A stretch of DNA of 64,000 nt from Gordonia hydrophobica NBRC 16057 (GTDB lineage: Bacteria; Actinomycetota; Actinomycetes; Mycobacteriales; Mycobacteriaceae): contig NZ_BCWU01000007.1 in assembly GCF_001592365.1 (NCBI RefSeq), forward strand, positions 62,001 to 126,000. Direction: 5' to 3'. Below are positions 1 to 9,517 of the stretch, in pieces. Made by a program: the position numbers and the translations under genes. The notes under the pieces are model-generated. The model ran no database searches. It saw nothing but the letters and a program-made list of their open reading frames with translations, and was not told where the DNA came from. Position 1 is the stretch's first letter. Each line of letters opens with the position of its first letter.

Positions 1-978
1 GAAGGTCGTATCGATCGGCCCCTCTGGGACGCTTTGTGCAGCGAGATCGGGGTCGCCGCACTCGCGATCGGAGAGCAGTTCGACGGTGCGGGCGCCACCT
101 TCGCCGAGACCGCGTTGGCACTGGAAGAGGTCGGCCGGGCCCTCGCGCCGGTACCGGTCTTCTCCTCGGTCGTCCTCGCCGCCGGAGCTGTCGTAGCGGC
201 AGGCGATCCCGAGGCGTCGGCGCGGCTGCTGCCCGACCTCGCGTCCGGTGCGAGGACCGGCGCCCTCTGCTGGGCGGGTGCCCCGGGCTGGACCGCGCCG
301 GGCGTCACGGCGGAGGCCGGACTGCTGCGCGGCACCGCGGAGTACGTGCTCGACGGCGAGACGGCCGACGTCTTGCTGGTGATCGCCGGCCGGTCCGACA
401 ACCCCGATGCGCAGACGCTCCACGAGGTGGATGCCCGCGCCGACGGCGTCACCGTGACCCCGCTGCCGGTCCTGGATCCCACCCGCGCACTGTCCCGCGT
501 CACGTTCGACGAAGTGCCGTCGACGACCATCGCGTCGTCGTCCGACATCGCCGAGCGGATCCGCACCCTCGCCTGGGCGATGCTGTCGGCCGAGCAGGTC
601 GGCGGTGCAGCACGCGCCCTGGAGCTGACCGTGGAGCACACTTCGTCGCGCACGCAGTTCGGCCGCACGCTCGCGTCGTTCCAGGCACTCAAGCACGCCA
701 TGGCCGACATGTACGTGCAGGTGGAGGCCATGCGATCGATGTCGGCCGCGGCGATCGACGCGGTGGTCCACGACCGGGCAGATGCTGCGGAACTGGCGGC
801 GGCCGCGCACGTCTACTGCTCCGAGAACTACCTGTCGCTGACCGGCGAGGCCATCCAACTGCACGGCGGGATCGGCATCACCTGGGAACACGACATCGGG
901 CTGTTCTTCAAACGCGCCCAGGCCGATGCGCAATTGTTCGGCCAGCCGCACGACGCGCTCGCGCGGGTGCTCCGGTAG
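1..978 (+). CDS. acyl-CoA dehydrogenase, C-terminal part (5' end outside window)
   Basis: The reading frame is open from base 1, so the gene starts upstream of the window; the TTG at 34 is internal. The protein matches short acyl-CoA dehydrogenases of the FadE type: a mid-region helical bundle with the R-T-Q-F-G-R motif (RTQFGRTLASFQALKH) and the C-terminal LHGGIGITWEHDIG motif typical of the FAD-binding tetramer interface. Such short FadE proteins often form alpha2beta2 heterotetramers with a second FadE in steroid side-chain or ring degradation, and the nearby steroid genes suggest the same here. Which FadE it corresponds to cannot be said without the N-terminus. It converges on the Nramp gene with only 3 bp between stop codons. 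Confidence 0.9.
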   Translation, partial: EGRIDRPLWDALCSEIGVAALAIGEQFDGAGATFAETALALEEVGRALAPVPVFSSVVLAAGAVVAAGDPEASARLLPDLASGARTGALCWAGAPGWTAPGVTAEAGLLRGTAEYVLDGETADVLLVIAGRSDNPDAQTLHEVDARADGVTVTPLPVLDPTRALSRVTFDEVPSTTIASSSDIAERIRTLAWAMLSAEQVGGAARALELTVEHTSSRTQFGRTLASFQALKHAMADMYVQVEAMRSMSAAAIDAVVHDRADAAELAAAAHVYCSENYLSLTGEAIQLHGGIGITWEHDIGLFFKRAQADAQLFGQPHDALARVLR

Positions 979-981
979 CGA

Positions 982-2220
982 TCAGCCGCCGATGCCCGTC
1001 ACCGTCAGCACCACGAGGGCGACGTTCAGCACGACGATCGCAACGACCGCCGCGGCCGAGGCTCCGCGCAACCAGGCGTTGTCGGCGAACGGCCCCATGA
1101 GTCGTTTGTCGGCGGTGTAGCGGCGCAGCGGGATGATCGCGAACGGGATGCCGAAGCTCAGCACCACCTGCGAGATCACCAGGGCCATCGTCGGATCAAC
1201 CCCGATCGCGAGCACCACGACGGCGGGGACCAGCGTCACCGACCGACGAACGATCATGGGGATCCGCTTGCGAATCAGCCCGCTCATGATGGTGCCGCCC
1301 GCGTAGGAGCCGACCGACGTCGACGCGATGCCCGACGCCAGGAGTCCGACGGCGAAGGCCGCCGCGACGATCGGTCCGAGCGCGTCGCCGACAGCGGCGT
1401 GGGCGCCCTCGATGGTGTCGGTGCCCTCGCGCCCGTACAGACTCGAGGCGGCCAGGACCAGCAAGGCGATGTTCACAGTTCCGGCGATCACCAGCGCGAC
1501 GACGACGTCGAGTCGGGTGGCCGCGAGCAGCGCTCGGATTCGACGATGTCCCGTCGGCCTGCCGTGTCGATCGATGACGAGCGAGGAGTGCAGGTAGATG
1601 GCGTGCGGCATCACCGTGGCGCCGAGCATCGATGCGGCGAGGAGGACCGTCTCGGTGCCGTCGAGGCGCGGCAGCATGCCGTTCACGACGCCGCCGGCGT
1701 CGGGCGGATTGATCACGAGACCGGCGAGGAATCCCACGACGATGATCGCCAGCAGTGCGACGATCACGTGCTCGAACTGTCGTTGACGCTGCGGGTTCGC
1801 GAGCCCGAGCAGAGCCATCGAGATCAGGCCGACGATCACCCCGCCGACCGGGAGCGGCAGCCCGAAGAGCAGGTTGAGTGCGATCGCCCCGCCGATGACC
1901 TCGGCGATGTCGGTGGCGCCCGCCACGAGTTCGGCCTGCCCCCAGAACATCAGTCGGCCGCGCCGCGAGAGCCGCTCACCGAGTGTCGCGGGCAGTGTCT
2001 TCCCGGTGACCACACCGAGCTTCGCCGCCTGATACTGCACCATCACGGCCATCACGTTGGCGACGACGAGCACCCAGACCAGCAGGTAACCGTACTTGGC
2101 TCCGGCAGTGATGTTGGCGGCGACGTTTCCCGGATCCACGTACGCGATCGCCGCCACGAAGGCAGGCCCCAGCAGACCGACGCTCCGCGCCGTCACCCCT
2201 TTTCGCACACGCTGCAACAT
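982..2220 (-). CDS. mntH: Nramp-family divalent metal (Mn2+) transporter
   Basis: A 412-residue polytopic membrane protein of normal Nramp/MntH length. The metal-binding motif of TM1 (Asp-Pro-Gly-Asn, residues about 29-32, in AYVDPGNVAANI) and that of TM6 (MPHAIYLHS) are both intact, which marks a genuine H+-coupled Mn2+/Fe2+ importer. About 11 membrane segments are visible. The ATG at 2220 is preceded directly by a TAACCT -10-like hexamer with 6 nt between, so the mRNA is probably leaderless; no Shine-Dalgarno sequence is present. An inverted repeat overlaps this promoter and is the likely site of an MntR/DtxR-type repressor. The paralogue choice (Mn2+ versus broader) is inferred from the family. 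Confidence 0.93.
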   Translation of the reverse strand: MLQRVRKGVTARSVGLLGPAFVAAIAYVDPGNVAANITAGAKYGYLLVWVLVVANVMAVMVQYQAAKLGVVTGKTLPATLGERLSRRGRLMFWGQAELVAGATDIAEVIGGAIALNLLFGLPLPVGGVIVGLISMALLGLANPQRQRQFEHVIVALLAIIVVGFLAGLVINPPDAGGVVNGMLPRLDGTETVLLAASMLGATVMPHAIYLHSSLVIDRHGRPTGHRRIRALLAATRLDVVVALVIAGTVNIALLVLAASSLYGREGTDTIEGAHAAVGDALGPIVAAAFAVGLLASGIASTSVGSYAGGTIMSGLIRKRIPMIVRRSVTLVPAVVVLAIGVDPTMALVISQVVLSFGIPFAIIPLRRYTADKRLMGPFADNAWLRGASAAAVVAIVVLNVALVVLTVTGIGG

Positions 2221-2265
2221 AGGTTGAGGTTAACCGCGAGTGAAAGATTCGGTCAACCGAAACCT
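2221..2265 (-). promoter_or_regulatory. mntH promoter with overlapping inverted repeat (putative metal-repressor operator)
   Basis: On the minus strand a TTGACC -35 (2256-2251) is followed 18 bp later by TAACCT (2232-2227) and 6 nt later by the mntH ATG. Two 15-bp arms, AGGTTGAGGTTAACC at 2221-2235 and GGTCAACCGAAACCT at 2251-2265, match as inverted repeats at 12 of 15 positions. One arm covers the -10 and the other the -35, so a bound dimer pair would block initiation. The AGGTT/AACCT character resembles DtxR/IdeR/MntR-type sites; the identity of the repressor is inferred. Confidence 0.6.
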
Positions 2266-2358
2266 GCATGAGGTAGGTCACCGGTCACCGGGACCGTCCG
2301 CGGCGCGATTCCGACGTCGACGCCCGAATCCTCCGATCGGCGGTGTAGTAGTGGATGA

Positions 2359-3228
2359 ATGGCTTCCTCCACGGCACACCACTTCACCGTCTCGAGCGCA
2401 GACCTCACCCTCCACGGCGATCACTGGCCCGCGGCCACCGACGCACACGGTCTCACTCCCGCGCTGCTGTTGCACGGCGGCGGGCAGACGCGGCACTCGT
2501 GGGACCGGACTGCGGCAGCCCTCGCCGCGCGCGGCCGTGACGTCTACACCCTCGACCTCCGCGGTCACGGCGACAGCTCGTGGGCCCCGGACGGGGATTA
2601 CGCCTTGGACGCGTTCGTCGGCGACCTCCGCGCCGTCCTGGCTGACCGTGCCCGCAAACCGGTGATCATCGGCGCCTCGCTCGGCGGCATCACCGGACTG
2701 TGCACCGTCGGCGAGAACCCCGACATCGCGGCGGCCCTGGTGATGGTCGACGTCGTCGTCAACGTCGAGCAGAAGGGCATCGACCGCATCAAGTCGTTCA
2801 TGACCGACCACATCGGCGGGTTCGCCGACCTCGAGGAGGTGGCTGACGCCATCGCCGCGTACAACCCGGAGCGCACGCGCCCGAAGAACCTCGACGGCCT
2901 GAAGAAGAACGTCCGCCTCCACGACGACGGCCGCTGGTACTGGCACTGGGATCCCGAGTTCATGAAGTCGGACGAGGGCGACGAGCCTCGTCGACACACC
3001 GATCCAGCGCGCCTTGCGGCCGCCGCCCGCACCGTGACGGCGCCGACGCTGGTGGTGCGCGGCGGGAAGTCGGACGTCGTCAGCGACGCGGGCATCGCCC
3101 ACATGCGCGAGTTGGTTCCGCACGCCGAGATCGCCGACGTCAGCGCGGCCGGACACATGGTGGCCGGAGACGACAACGAGGTGTTCGCCGCGGCGATCGT
3201 CGAGTTCCTGGAGCGGCATTCGCTGTAG
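2359..3228 (+). CDS. alpha/beta hydrolase
   Basis: A 289-residue single-domain alpha/beta hydrolase. The oxyanion LLHGGGQTRHSWD motif lies near residues 37-49, the nucleophile elbow is G-A-S-L-G-G near residue 104, and a late AGHMVAGDDN segment supplies the catalytic His. This matches epoxide hydrolase/esterase-like family members; no signal peptide is visible, so it is probably cytoplasmic. The substrate is unknown. It lies between mntH (divergent) and the convergent sulfotransferase gene, so it is a single-gene unit ending at a strong hairpin. The ATG at 2359 fits the family start; a second ATG at 2355 is in another frame. It is not HsaD: the adjoining HSA operon is on the other strand, and assignment to that pathway is not supported by position alone. 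Confidence 0.85.
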   Translation: MASSTAHHFTVSSADLTLHGDHWPAATDAHGLTPALLLHGGGQTRHSWDRTAAALAARGRDVYTLDLRGHGDSSWAPDGDYALDAFVGDLRAVLADRARKPVIIGASLGGITGLCTVGENPDIAAALVMVDVVVNVEQKGIDRIKSFMTDHIGGFADLEEVADAIAAYNPERTRPKNLDGLKKNVRLHDDGRWYWHWDPEFMKSDEGDEPRRHTDPARLAAAARTVTAPTLVVRGGKSDVVSDAGIAHMRELVPHAEIADVSAAGHMVAGDDNEVFAAAIVEFLERHSL

Positions 3229-3284
3229 CCGCTCAGGCCAGCCGCGGTTTCTTCCACATCTCGGCGCCGGCGCGGCGACAGCGC

Positions 3285-3333
3285 AAATATGGTGCGTTCG
3301 TGCGGCCTATAGCCGCGCGGACGCACCATATTT
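3285..3333. terminator. bidirectional hairpin terminator
   Basis: A 13-bp perfect stem (AAATATGGTGCGT at 3285-3297 pairs with ACGCACCATATTT at 3321-3333) encloses a second GC-rich stem. It lies between two convergent genes. The A-run on one side and T-run on the other provide a short U-tract for transcripts arriving from either direction. Confidence 0.75.
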
Positions 3334-3338
3334 CTCAG

Positions 3339-4484
3339 TCAGGAATCGCTGAACGCCGCACGCACCTGGTCGGCGGTCAATCCGTAGTCCTCGAGGGCGT
3401 ACGTGTGCTGCGGTCGGCGGTCGCCGGACTTGGACTCCTCGTCGAGCGCGATCATCGCAGCGCGCGCTTCGTCGGAGAGCGGGGTCCCGACCGCGCGGTA
3501 CACCTTCTCGACGGCCGAGAACGGGTCGGACCGCAGGTCGGCGAAGTCGATGTCGACGAACTGGGCGGGATCGTAGCGTCGGCGGGCCGCAGAGAAGTTC
3601 CGGAGCCCGCGCGACCAGAGGTCGAGCTGCGTCTGACCGATCCGTTCCGGGGTGTAGGCGCGCGAGTGGCCGACCGTCGCCTGCTCGGCGAGACTGCACA
3701 TGGAGCCGATGATGGTCTCCGGCGCGCGATGCGTCTGCACGATGATCGCGTCCGGGTACACCTCCATGATCGCGTCGAGCGCGAACAGGTGACTCGGGTT
3801 CTTCAGGACCCACCGACGATCGGCGTCGTGCAGTCCGATCAACTGCAGATTGCGCTTGTGCCGCGCATAGGCGGGCGTCCAACTCTGCTGCGAGAGCCAC
3901 GACGAGTACTCGGGGATGTGCGCGAGCGTCTCATACGAGATCGACATCAGCGACTGCCGCAGCAGCTGCCAGCACTCCTCCACCTCGGCGGCCCCCATGT
4001 AGTGCAGCCCCATGAACTCGGGGTTCTCCACGTGGTGCTGCGACAGGCCCGCATCGATCTGCTGAAAGACCGGATTGTCCGCCCAGGTCTCGCGCGCCGG
4101 TCGCGGCTGCGGGAACTCTGTCAGCCACATCTCCAGGCCCTGGTTGGCCGGGTCCGCGGCAAGCAGCCGGTGCAGTGCGGTGGTGCCGGTCCGCGGCAGA
4201 CCCGTGACGAAGACCGGCCGCTCGATCGCGACGTCCGCGTACTGCGGGTGGGCCTTCCACCCGGCCTCGCTCAGCAGTCGCGCGATCAGCGCACCCTTGA
4301 GGAAGTAGCGGAACATCTTGCTGCCCAGCGGCTCCAACTCCGCGGTGCTCGCATACGACGACAGGAGGACCGACAATCCCTCGCGGTAGTCGTCGCCGCC
4401 GAAGTCGGTCAGCCCGACCGTCCGGGACGCGGCCTCGTGCAGGTCGTCGACCGTGCCGACGGAAGTGCGCTCAGTGCTAGTCAT
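3339..4484 (-). CDS. sulfotransferase-family protein
   Basis: About 381 residues with a sulfotransferase P-loop (GLPRTGTTALHRLL), which binds the 5'-phosphosulfate of PAPS, and a downstream 3'-phosphate-binding region (KNPSHLFALDAI...HRAPE). This is the actinobacterial Stf-like family. It is the last gene of the hsaA-hsaC-hsaB operon and overlaps the SDR gene by 8 bp, so it should be co-transcribed and KstR-controlled. The acceptor is unknown; a sterol intermediate or an envelope lipid are both possible. I use the ATG at 4484, preceded by GGTGA; a GTG three codons upstream (4493) is the alternative. Confidence 0.85.
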   Translation of the reverse strand: MTSTERTSVGTVDDLHEAASRTVGLTDFGGDDYREGLSVLLSSYASTAELEPLGSKMFRYFLKGALIARLLSEAGWKAHPQYADVAIERPVFVTGLPRTGTTALHRLLAADPANQGLEMWLTEFPQPRPARETWADNPVFQQIDAGLSQHHVENPEFMGLHYMGAAEVEECWQLLRQSLMSISYETLAHIPEYSSWLSQQSWTPAYARHKRNLQLIGLHDADRRWVLKNPSHLFALDAIMEVYPDAIIVQTHRAPETIIGSMCSLAEQATVGHSRAYTPERIGQTQLDLWSRGLRNFSAARRRYDPAQFVDIDFADLRSDPFSAVEKVYRAVGTPLSDEARAAMIALDEESKSGDRRPQHTYALEDYGLTADQVRAAFSDS

Positions 4485-5256
4485 GGTATTCACCGCAGTT
4501 CACGTCGAGGGTGTGGCCGGTGATGGACGACGCCATCGATGATGCGAGGAACACCGCCGCGTCGGCGATCTCGTCGGGTTCGGGCAGGCGTTTGAGGTCG
4601 CTCTTCGACGCCGTCTGCTCGTACACCTGCTCCGGGGTGATGCCGTACTTCTTCGCGATCTCGCCGAAATACCACTTGAGCTGGTCGTCCCAGATGTAGC
4701 CGGGGGCCACGCTGTTGATGCGGATCCCCTTCTCGCCGAGCTCCGTCGCCAACGACTGCGACATCGCGAGCAGGGCCGACTTCGCGAGCTTGTAACTGCC
4801 GTACCGCGGCTCCGAATGCCGGATCACCATCGAGTTGATGGTGACGATCGAACCGGCCGCCGCCTCCAGCGCAGGCGTGAACGCCTTGATCACGCGCAGC
4901 GTGCCCAGCACCGTCAGGTCCAGGCTCGCGGTGATGTGGTCGAAGTCGGTCCGCGCCAGCGGCTTCATCGACGGCACCGCGAACGCATTGTTGATCAGGA
5001 CGTCCGCGCCGCCGAACTCTGCGGTGACCGTCGCGACCAGGTTGTCGACGGCCGCGTCGTCAGTGATGTCGGTCGGCACCACCAGCGCTTGCGCACCCGC
5101 CTCCCGCACCTGCGCGGCCACCTCGTCGAGACGCGAACGGGTCCGCGCTGCGAGCACCACGCGCGCCCCGTTGGCGGCCGCCCGCAGACACAGCGACCGG
5201 CCCAGCGCCGGGCCGACGCCGGAGACCACGACGACCTTCTCGTTCAGTAGTGACAT
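4477..5256 (-). CDS. short-chain dehydrogenase/reductase (SDR) in the HSA operon
   Basis: A 259-residue classical SDR: a Rossmann motif near residues 10-18 (SGVGPALG, a TGxxxGxG variant), the NNA motif, the catalytic Ser in TINSM and the YxxxK pair in YGSYKLAKS. The ATG at 5256 has an AAAGAGAG ribosome site just upstream; the long open frame before it is not coding-like. It probably oxidises or reduces a hydroxyl/keto group of a steroid or CoA intermediate with NAD(P). Its C-terminal end overlaps the sulfotransferase start, supporting translational coupling. The substrate is inferred only from operon membership. Confidence 0.88.
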   Translation of the reverse strand: MSLLNEKVVVVSGVGPALGRSLCLRAAANGARVVLAARTRSRLDEVAAQVREAGAQALVVPTDITDDAAVDNLVATVTAEFGGADVLINNAFAVPSMKPLARTDFDHITASLDLTVLGTLRVIKAFTPALEAAAGSIVTINSMVIRHSEPRYGSYKLAKSALLAMSQSLATELGEKGIRINSVAPGYIWDDQLKWYFGEIAKKYGITPEQVYEQTASKSDLKRLPEPDEIADAAVFLASSMASSITGHTLDVNCGEYHD

Positions 5257-5297
5257 GTGCTCTCTTTCGTCGGCGATGGAAGTCGGCAGGCGAGCGA

Positions 5298-6494
5298 TCA
5301 GCCGAGCATGCGGCGAGCGAAGGCCCGCTGTCGCACCGCGATCCGGTCCGCCCAGCCGGCGGCATCGATGCGATTGTCCGGGTAGTAGGGCAGGTACGCG
5401 TCGACGTCGGCGTCGTCGACGACCACCGCCGTCGGCCCCAGCTCCGGCGCGATGGGCGCCTCGGTGCGCTGCCACCGGAACTGCAGGATGCCCCGACGAC
5501 GACCGGTGGTCTCCACCCAGTTCGCGACGCCGGGGTCGACGGCCGAGATCACCATGCGGATCATGCCGTCCGGATCCACCTGTGCCTGCGCTGACGTGAG
5601 GGACGTCTGATGGTTCACGTAGTCGAGCGAGATGTACCAGAGACTGCCGAGCTGGAAGCCCTGATAGGGTGCGTCGGACTTCGGCACCGTAACGATCATC
5701 GCCTTACCAGCAGGTAGATCGAAGTGCCCGACCGAGGAGAACTGGGTCGCGAGACCGCCCGGCGTGGTGCGCGGCGCGGTGAACGTGTTGACCGGCTCCC
5801 CGAGGTAGAACCACTGGGGAAAGTTGAACCAGGTGTTGACGCGCGCGGTCAGCATCTTCGCCGCGATCGCGTACCGCTTGGCGATGCGCGAGGTCGCGAG
5901 TTCCACCGGAGCCACACCGACCGCATCGACGCGCTCGATGGTGATCGATCCCCTGGCCTCGGTGGCCCAGTCGCTGTAGACCTCGCGCACCGACAGCATG
6001 GTCGCGCCCTCGCCGAGGACGAAGTGCGTGCCCGCCGGGGCATCGGGGTTCTCCGGCCCGAAGGTGATCTCGAAACTGCCGTCCTCGGCGATCGGGATCG
6101 CACGGTCGTCGAAGGCCACCTCACCGCCGGGGACGTCGTCGGCGGTGTAGTTGCCGCGCAGCACCTGGAACGCAAGATCCGCGGTGGTGCCGCGGACACC
6201 GCGCACCACGTACGAGGCCTCCGGCTCCACCGTCGCGTGGTAGTAGATGGTGTCCGGGTTGTCGAGCCCCATCTTCGCGTAGGGCCCCGTCGAGGTGACG
6301 AAGTACGGGTGCGACTTCTCGCCGGCACGCGCCACCTGCAGGATCGACGAGATGCCGCCCGCCAGATAGTCGAGCCCCTCGGCGACGTCAGCGTCCGTCT
6401 CGGCGAACTCCGCCGACAGGACCAGGGCCTCCGCCTCGGCGATCGCGTCGGTGAACGGTTTGGTGACCCCCGCGAGGTCGGCGCCTACAGCCAC
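5298..6494 (-). CDS. DUF1214-type protein in the HSA operon, function unknown
   Basis: A 398-residue soluble protein. Its C-terminal third (around GFQLGSLWYISLDYVNHQTS and the following D-P-D-G-M-I segment) resembles DUF1214, a domain often found with DUF1254; the N-terminal two thirds have no motif I recognise. The GTG start at 6494 has a GGAGGAG ribosome site and overlaps the hsaB stop by 10 bp, so translation is coupled to hsaB. There is no signal peptide. Co-expression with HsaA/B/C suggests a role in handling aromatised steroid intermediates, but this is inference and no catalytic residues can be named. Confidence 0.75.
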   Translation of the reverse strand: MAVGADLAGVTKPFTDAIAEAEALVLSAEFAETDADVAEGLDYLAGGISSILQVARAGEKSHPYFVTSTGPYAKMGLDNPDTIYYHATVEPEASYVVRGVRGTTADLAFQVLRGNYTADDVPGGEVAFDDRAIPIAEDGSFEITFGPENPDAPAGTHFVLGEGATMLSVREVYSDWATEARGSITIERVDAVGVAPVELATSRIAKRYAIAAKMLTARVNTWFNFPQWFYLGEPVNTFTAPRTTPGGLATQFSSVGHFDLPAGKAMIVTVPKSDAPYQGFQLGSLWYISLDYVNHQTSLTSAQAQVDPDGMIRMVISAVDPGVANWVETTGRRRGILQFRWQRTEAPIAPELGPTAVVVDDADVDAYLPYYPDNRIDAAGWADRIAVRQRAFARRMLG

Positions 6495-7060
6495 GTGTCT
6501 CCTCCGTTCCAGGTCAGGAAATTGTCGAGTTCGGTCTGTGCGGGAGTGACCCGCGGATGCTCAGTCGAGAGGTATCCGCCGCGATAGAACAGCAGCGGCT
6601 TGTCCTGCAGTACGTCGCCGAGAGTCAGCGCCCGACCGACGACGATCCAGTGGTCGCCGCCGTCGGCGACGCTCTCCACCGAGCACTCCACCCACGTGAG
6701 GTTGTTGCGCAGCACGGGCAGCCCGGCAGGCGACGCGTCCCAGCTGATGGACTTGAACTTGTCCGAGCCGGGGGCGCCGAACGTCGCGCTGACGTCCTGC
6801 TGCCGGTTGGAGAGGATGTTGACGCAGAACGTCCCGCGCTGCTCGATCACCGGCCACGTCCGTGACGTCCGCTGCGCACAGAACAGCACGAGCGGTGGGT
6901 CCAGGGACAGCGCCGCGAACGACTGGCAGGCGAACCCCACCGGATTGTCATCGGCGTCGAGCGAGGTGATCACCGTGACGCCGGTGCAGAACTGGCCCAT
7001 CGCGGTCCGGAACTGTCGGGAGTCGAATTCATCGGTTCCATACGGGGAATGCGGAGTCAT
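6485..7060 (-). CDS. hsaB: 3-HSA hydroxylase flavin reductase subunit
   Basis: A 191-residue flavin reductase of the HpaC/HsaB family: the core FCTGVTVIT, GFACQSFAALSLDPPLV and LLFYRGGY motifs are all present. It supplies reduced flavin to HsaA, which hydroxylates 3-HSA (3-hydroxy-9,10-secoandrosta-1,3,5(10)-triene-9,17-dione) to the catechol 3,4-DHSA. ATG at 7060 with AGGAGAG upstream. It lies directly downstream of hsaC, 31 bp away, matching the usual hsaC-hsaB order. The C-terminus has about 20 residues (TPAQTELDNFLTWNGGDTWL-type tail) beyond the core fold. A second HsaB-like gene is at 33727-34239. Confidence 0.92.
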   Translation of the reverse strand: MTPHSPYGTDEFDSRQFRTAMGQFCTGVTVITSLDADDNPVGFACQSFAALSLDPPLVLFCAQRTSRTWPVIEQRGTFCVNILSNRQQDVSATFGAPGSDKFKSISWDASPAGLPVLRNNLTWVECSVESVADGGDHWIVVGRALTLGDVLQDKPLLFYRGGYLSTEHPRVTPAQTELDNFLTWNGGDTWL

Positions 7061-7091
7061 CGGACTCTCCTACTCGTGAGCTCAGGTCTGG

Positions 7092-8172
<1,081 letters not shown>

Positions 8173-9357
8173 CTAGACCATGGTGTCGCCGATGGGGATG
8201 CCGAACTCGCCGTTGCCGAAGGCCTGGTAGGCGCGTTCGGGGTCGTTGGCTGCGTGGACGCGGCCGGCGTGGGCGTCGCGCCAGAAACGCTGGATCGGAG
8301 TACCGTTCTCCAGCGCGTGGGCGCCCGAGTTCTCGAAGAGCAGGTCGATCGCGTCGATCGCACGACCGGTGGCGCGCACCTGGTCCCGACGCGCGGCCAG
8401 ACGCAGCTCCATCGGCACCTCGACGCCCTCCACGATGAGGTCGTACTCGGCCTGCAGATTGCCCGCGAGCTGCCGCCAGGCGGCGTCGATGTCCGAGGCC
8501 GCCTCGGCGATGCGCACCTTGGCGAACGGATCGTCCTTCGACTTCTCGCCCGCATAGGCAGCGCGAACCCGCTTGCCCTGGTGTTCGACGTGCGCGGCGT
8601 ATGCGCCGTACGCCATGCCGACGATCGGCGCGGAGATGACCGACGGATGGATGGTGCCCCACGGCATCTTGTACACCGGCGCCGTGTTCTTCTCCAGGCC
8701 CGGTGCCTTCCCGGTGCTCATGGTGCGGAAGCTGAGCATGCGATGGGTCGGGACGAAGACGTCCTTGACCTCGATCGTGTTGGAGCCGGTGCCGCGCAGG
8801 CCCACCACGTTCCAGACGTCCTTGATCGTGTAATCACTGCGCGGAATCAAGTAGCTGACGAAATCGACCGGCTTGCCGTCTTTGATGACGGGACCGCCGA
8901 CCACGACCCACTCGGCGATCTCACAACCCGACGACCACGCCCACGATCCGTTGACCGTGTACCCGCCGTCGACCACCTCCCCCATGCCCATCGGCGCGTA
9001 CGACGACGAGATCCGAGTGTCGGGATCGGTACCCCAGACGTCTTCCTGCGCCTGCTGGCTGAACAGCGCGAGATGCCAGTTGTGGACGCCCACGATGCCC
9101 GACACCCAGCCGGTGGACCCGCAGGCGCTCGCCAATCGGCGGACCGCTTCGTAGTAGGTCACCGGGTCGGACTGCAGTCCGCCCCACTGCTCCGGCTGCA
9201 GCAGCTTGAAGAAGCCGGTCGCCTGCACGAGATCTGCGAGGTCGTCGGGGATCCGCCGTGCGTCTTCCGTCGCCTGCGCCCGCTGGGCGAGGTCGGGAAG
9301 CAGCGCGTCGATCCGGTCGAGAACCTGTTGCGCGGCCTCGCTTCGCTGTCCTGCCAT
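8173..9357 (-). CDS. hsaA: 3-HSA hydroxylase oxygenase subunit
   Basis: A 394-residue flavin-dependent monooxygenase of the acyl-CoA-dehydrogenase fold (group D), full length for HsaA. The N-terminal helical region, the ACGSTGWV and GSWAWSSG core segments and the C-terminal GIPIGDTMV end are all typical. With HsaB-supplied reduced flavin it converts 3-HSA to 3,4-DHSA. The ATG at 9357 has CAGGAGTG 7 nt upstream; the frame stays open further upstream, but that part overlaps the KstR operators. It is the first gene of the minus-strand operon and is divergent from kshA, sharing three KstR-like palindromes. Confidence 0.95.
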   Translation of the reverse strand: MAGQRSEAAQQVLDRIDALLPDLAQRAQATEDARRIPDDLADLVQATGFFKLLQPEQWGGLQSDPVTYYEAVRRLASACGSTGWVSGIVGVHNWHLALFSQQAQEDVWGTDPDTRISSSYAPMGMGEVVDGGYTVNGSWAWSSGCEIAEWVVVGGPVIKDGKPVDFVSYLIPRSDYTIKDVWNVVGLRGTGSNTIEVKDVFVPTHRMLSFRTMSTGKAPGLEKNTAPVYKMPWGTIHPSVISAPIVGMAYGAYAAHVEHQGKRVRAAYAGEKSKDDPFAKVRIAEAASDIDAAWRQLAGNLQAEYDLIVEGVEVPMELRLAARRDQVRATGRAIDAIDLLFENSGAHALENGTPIQRFWRDAHAGRVHAANDPERAYQAFGNGEFGIPIGDTMV

Positions 9358-9398
9358 GAGAGTCACTCCTGTTCGTGTCATCCGCTCGATGCCAATAT

Positions 9399-9412
9399 TA
9401 GAACACGTTCTC
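9399..9412. promoter_or_regulatory. KstR-like operator 1 (hsaA side)
   Basis: TAGAACACGTTCTC fits the KstR pattern TNNAACNNGTTNNA except at the last base. It lies 42 bp upstream of the hsaA start. Confidence 0.8.
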
Positions 9413-9421
9413 ATTCAAAAC

Positions 9422-9435
9422 TAGAACACGTTCTT
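9422..9435. promoter_or_regulatory. KstR-like operator 2 (hsaA/kshA)
   Basis: TAGAACACGTTCTT, one mismatch from TNNAACNNGTTNNA. It is centred 23 bp from operator 1, so two dimers could sit on nearly the same DNA face. Confidence 0.8.
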
Positions 9436-9444
9436 ATTTTACCC

Positions 9445-9458
9445 TGGAACGTGTTCTA
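9445..9458. promoter_or_regulatory. KstR-like operator 3 (kshA side)
   Basis: TGGAACGTGTTCTA matches TNNAACNNGTTNNA completely, in the orientation opposite to operators 1 and 2. It lies 59 bp upstream of the kshA ATG. Confidence 0.82.
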
Positions 9459-9517
9459 ATATGGACGTAGACGGGCCCGTGTGCCCGAAGCAGACACCGA
9501 ACGAGGAGTCCACGACG

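Noticed and set aside
2359..3228. Alpha/beta hydrolase as the missing HsaD
   Set aside because: It is monocistronic on the opposite strand, has no KstR site and does not show an HsaD-specific motif I can name; possible but unsupported.
4493..5475. Long N-terminal extensions of minus-strand SDR and HsaA, ClpC and PurB frames
   Set aside because: The extra residues have Arg-rich shadow composition; ribosome sites or leaderless promoters fix the starts internally.
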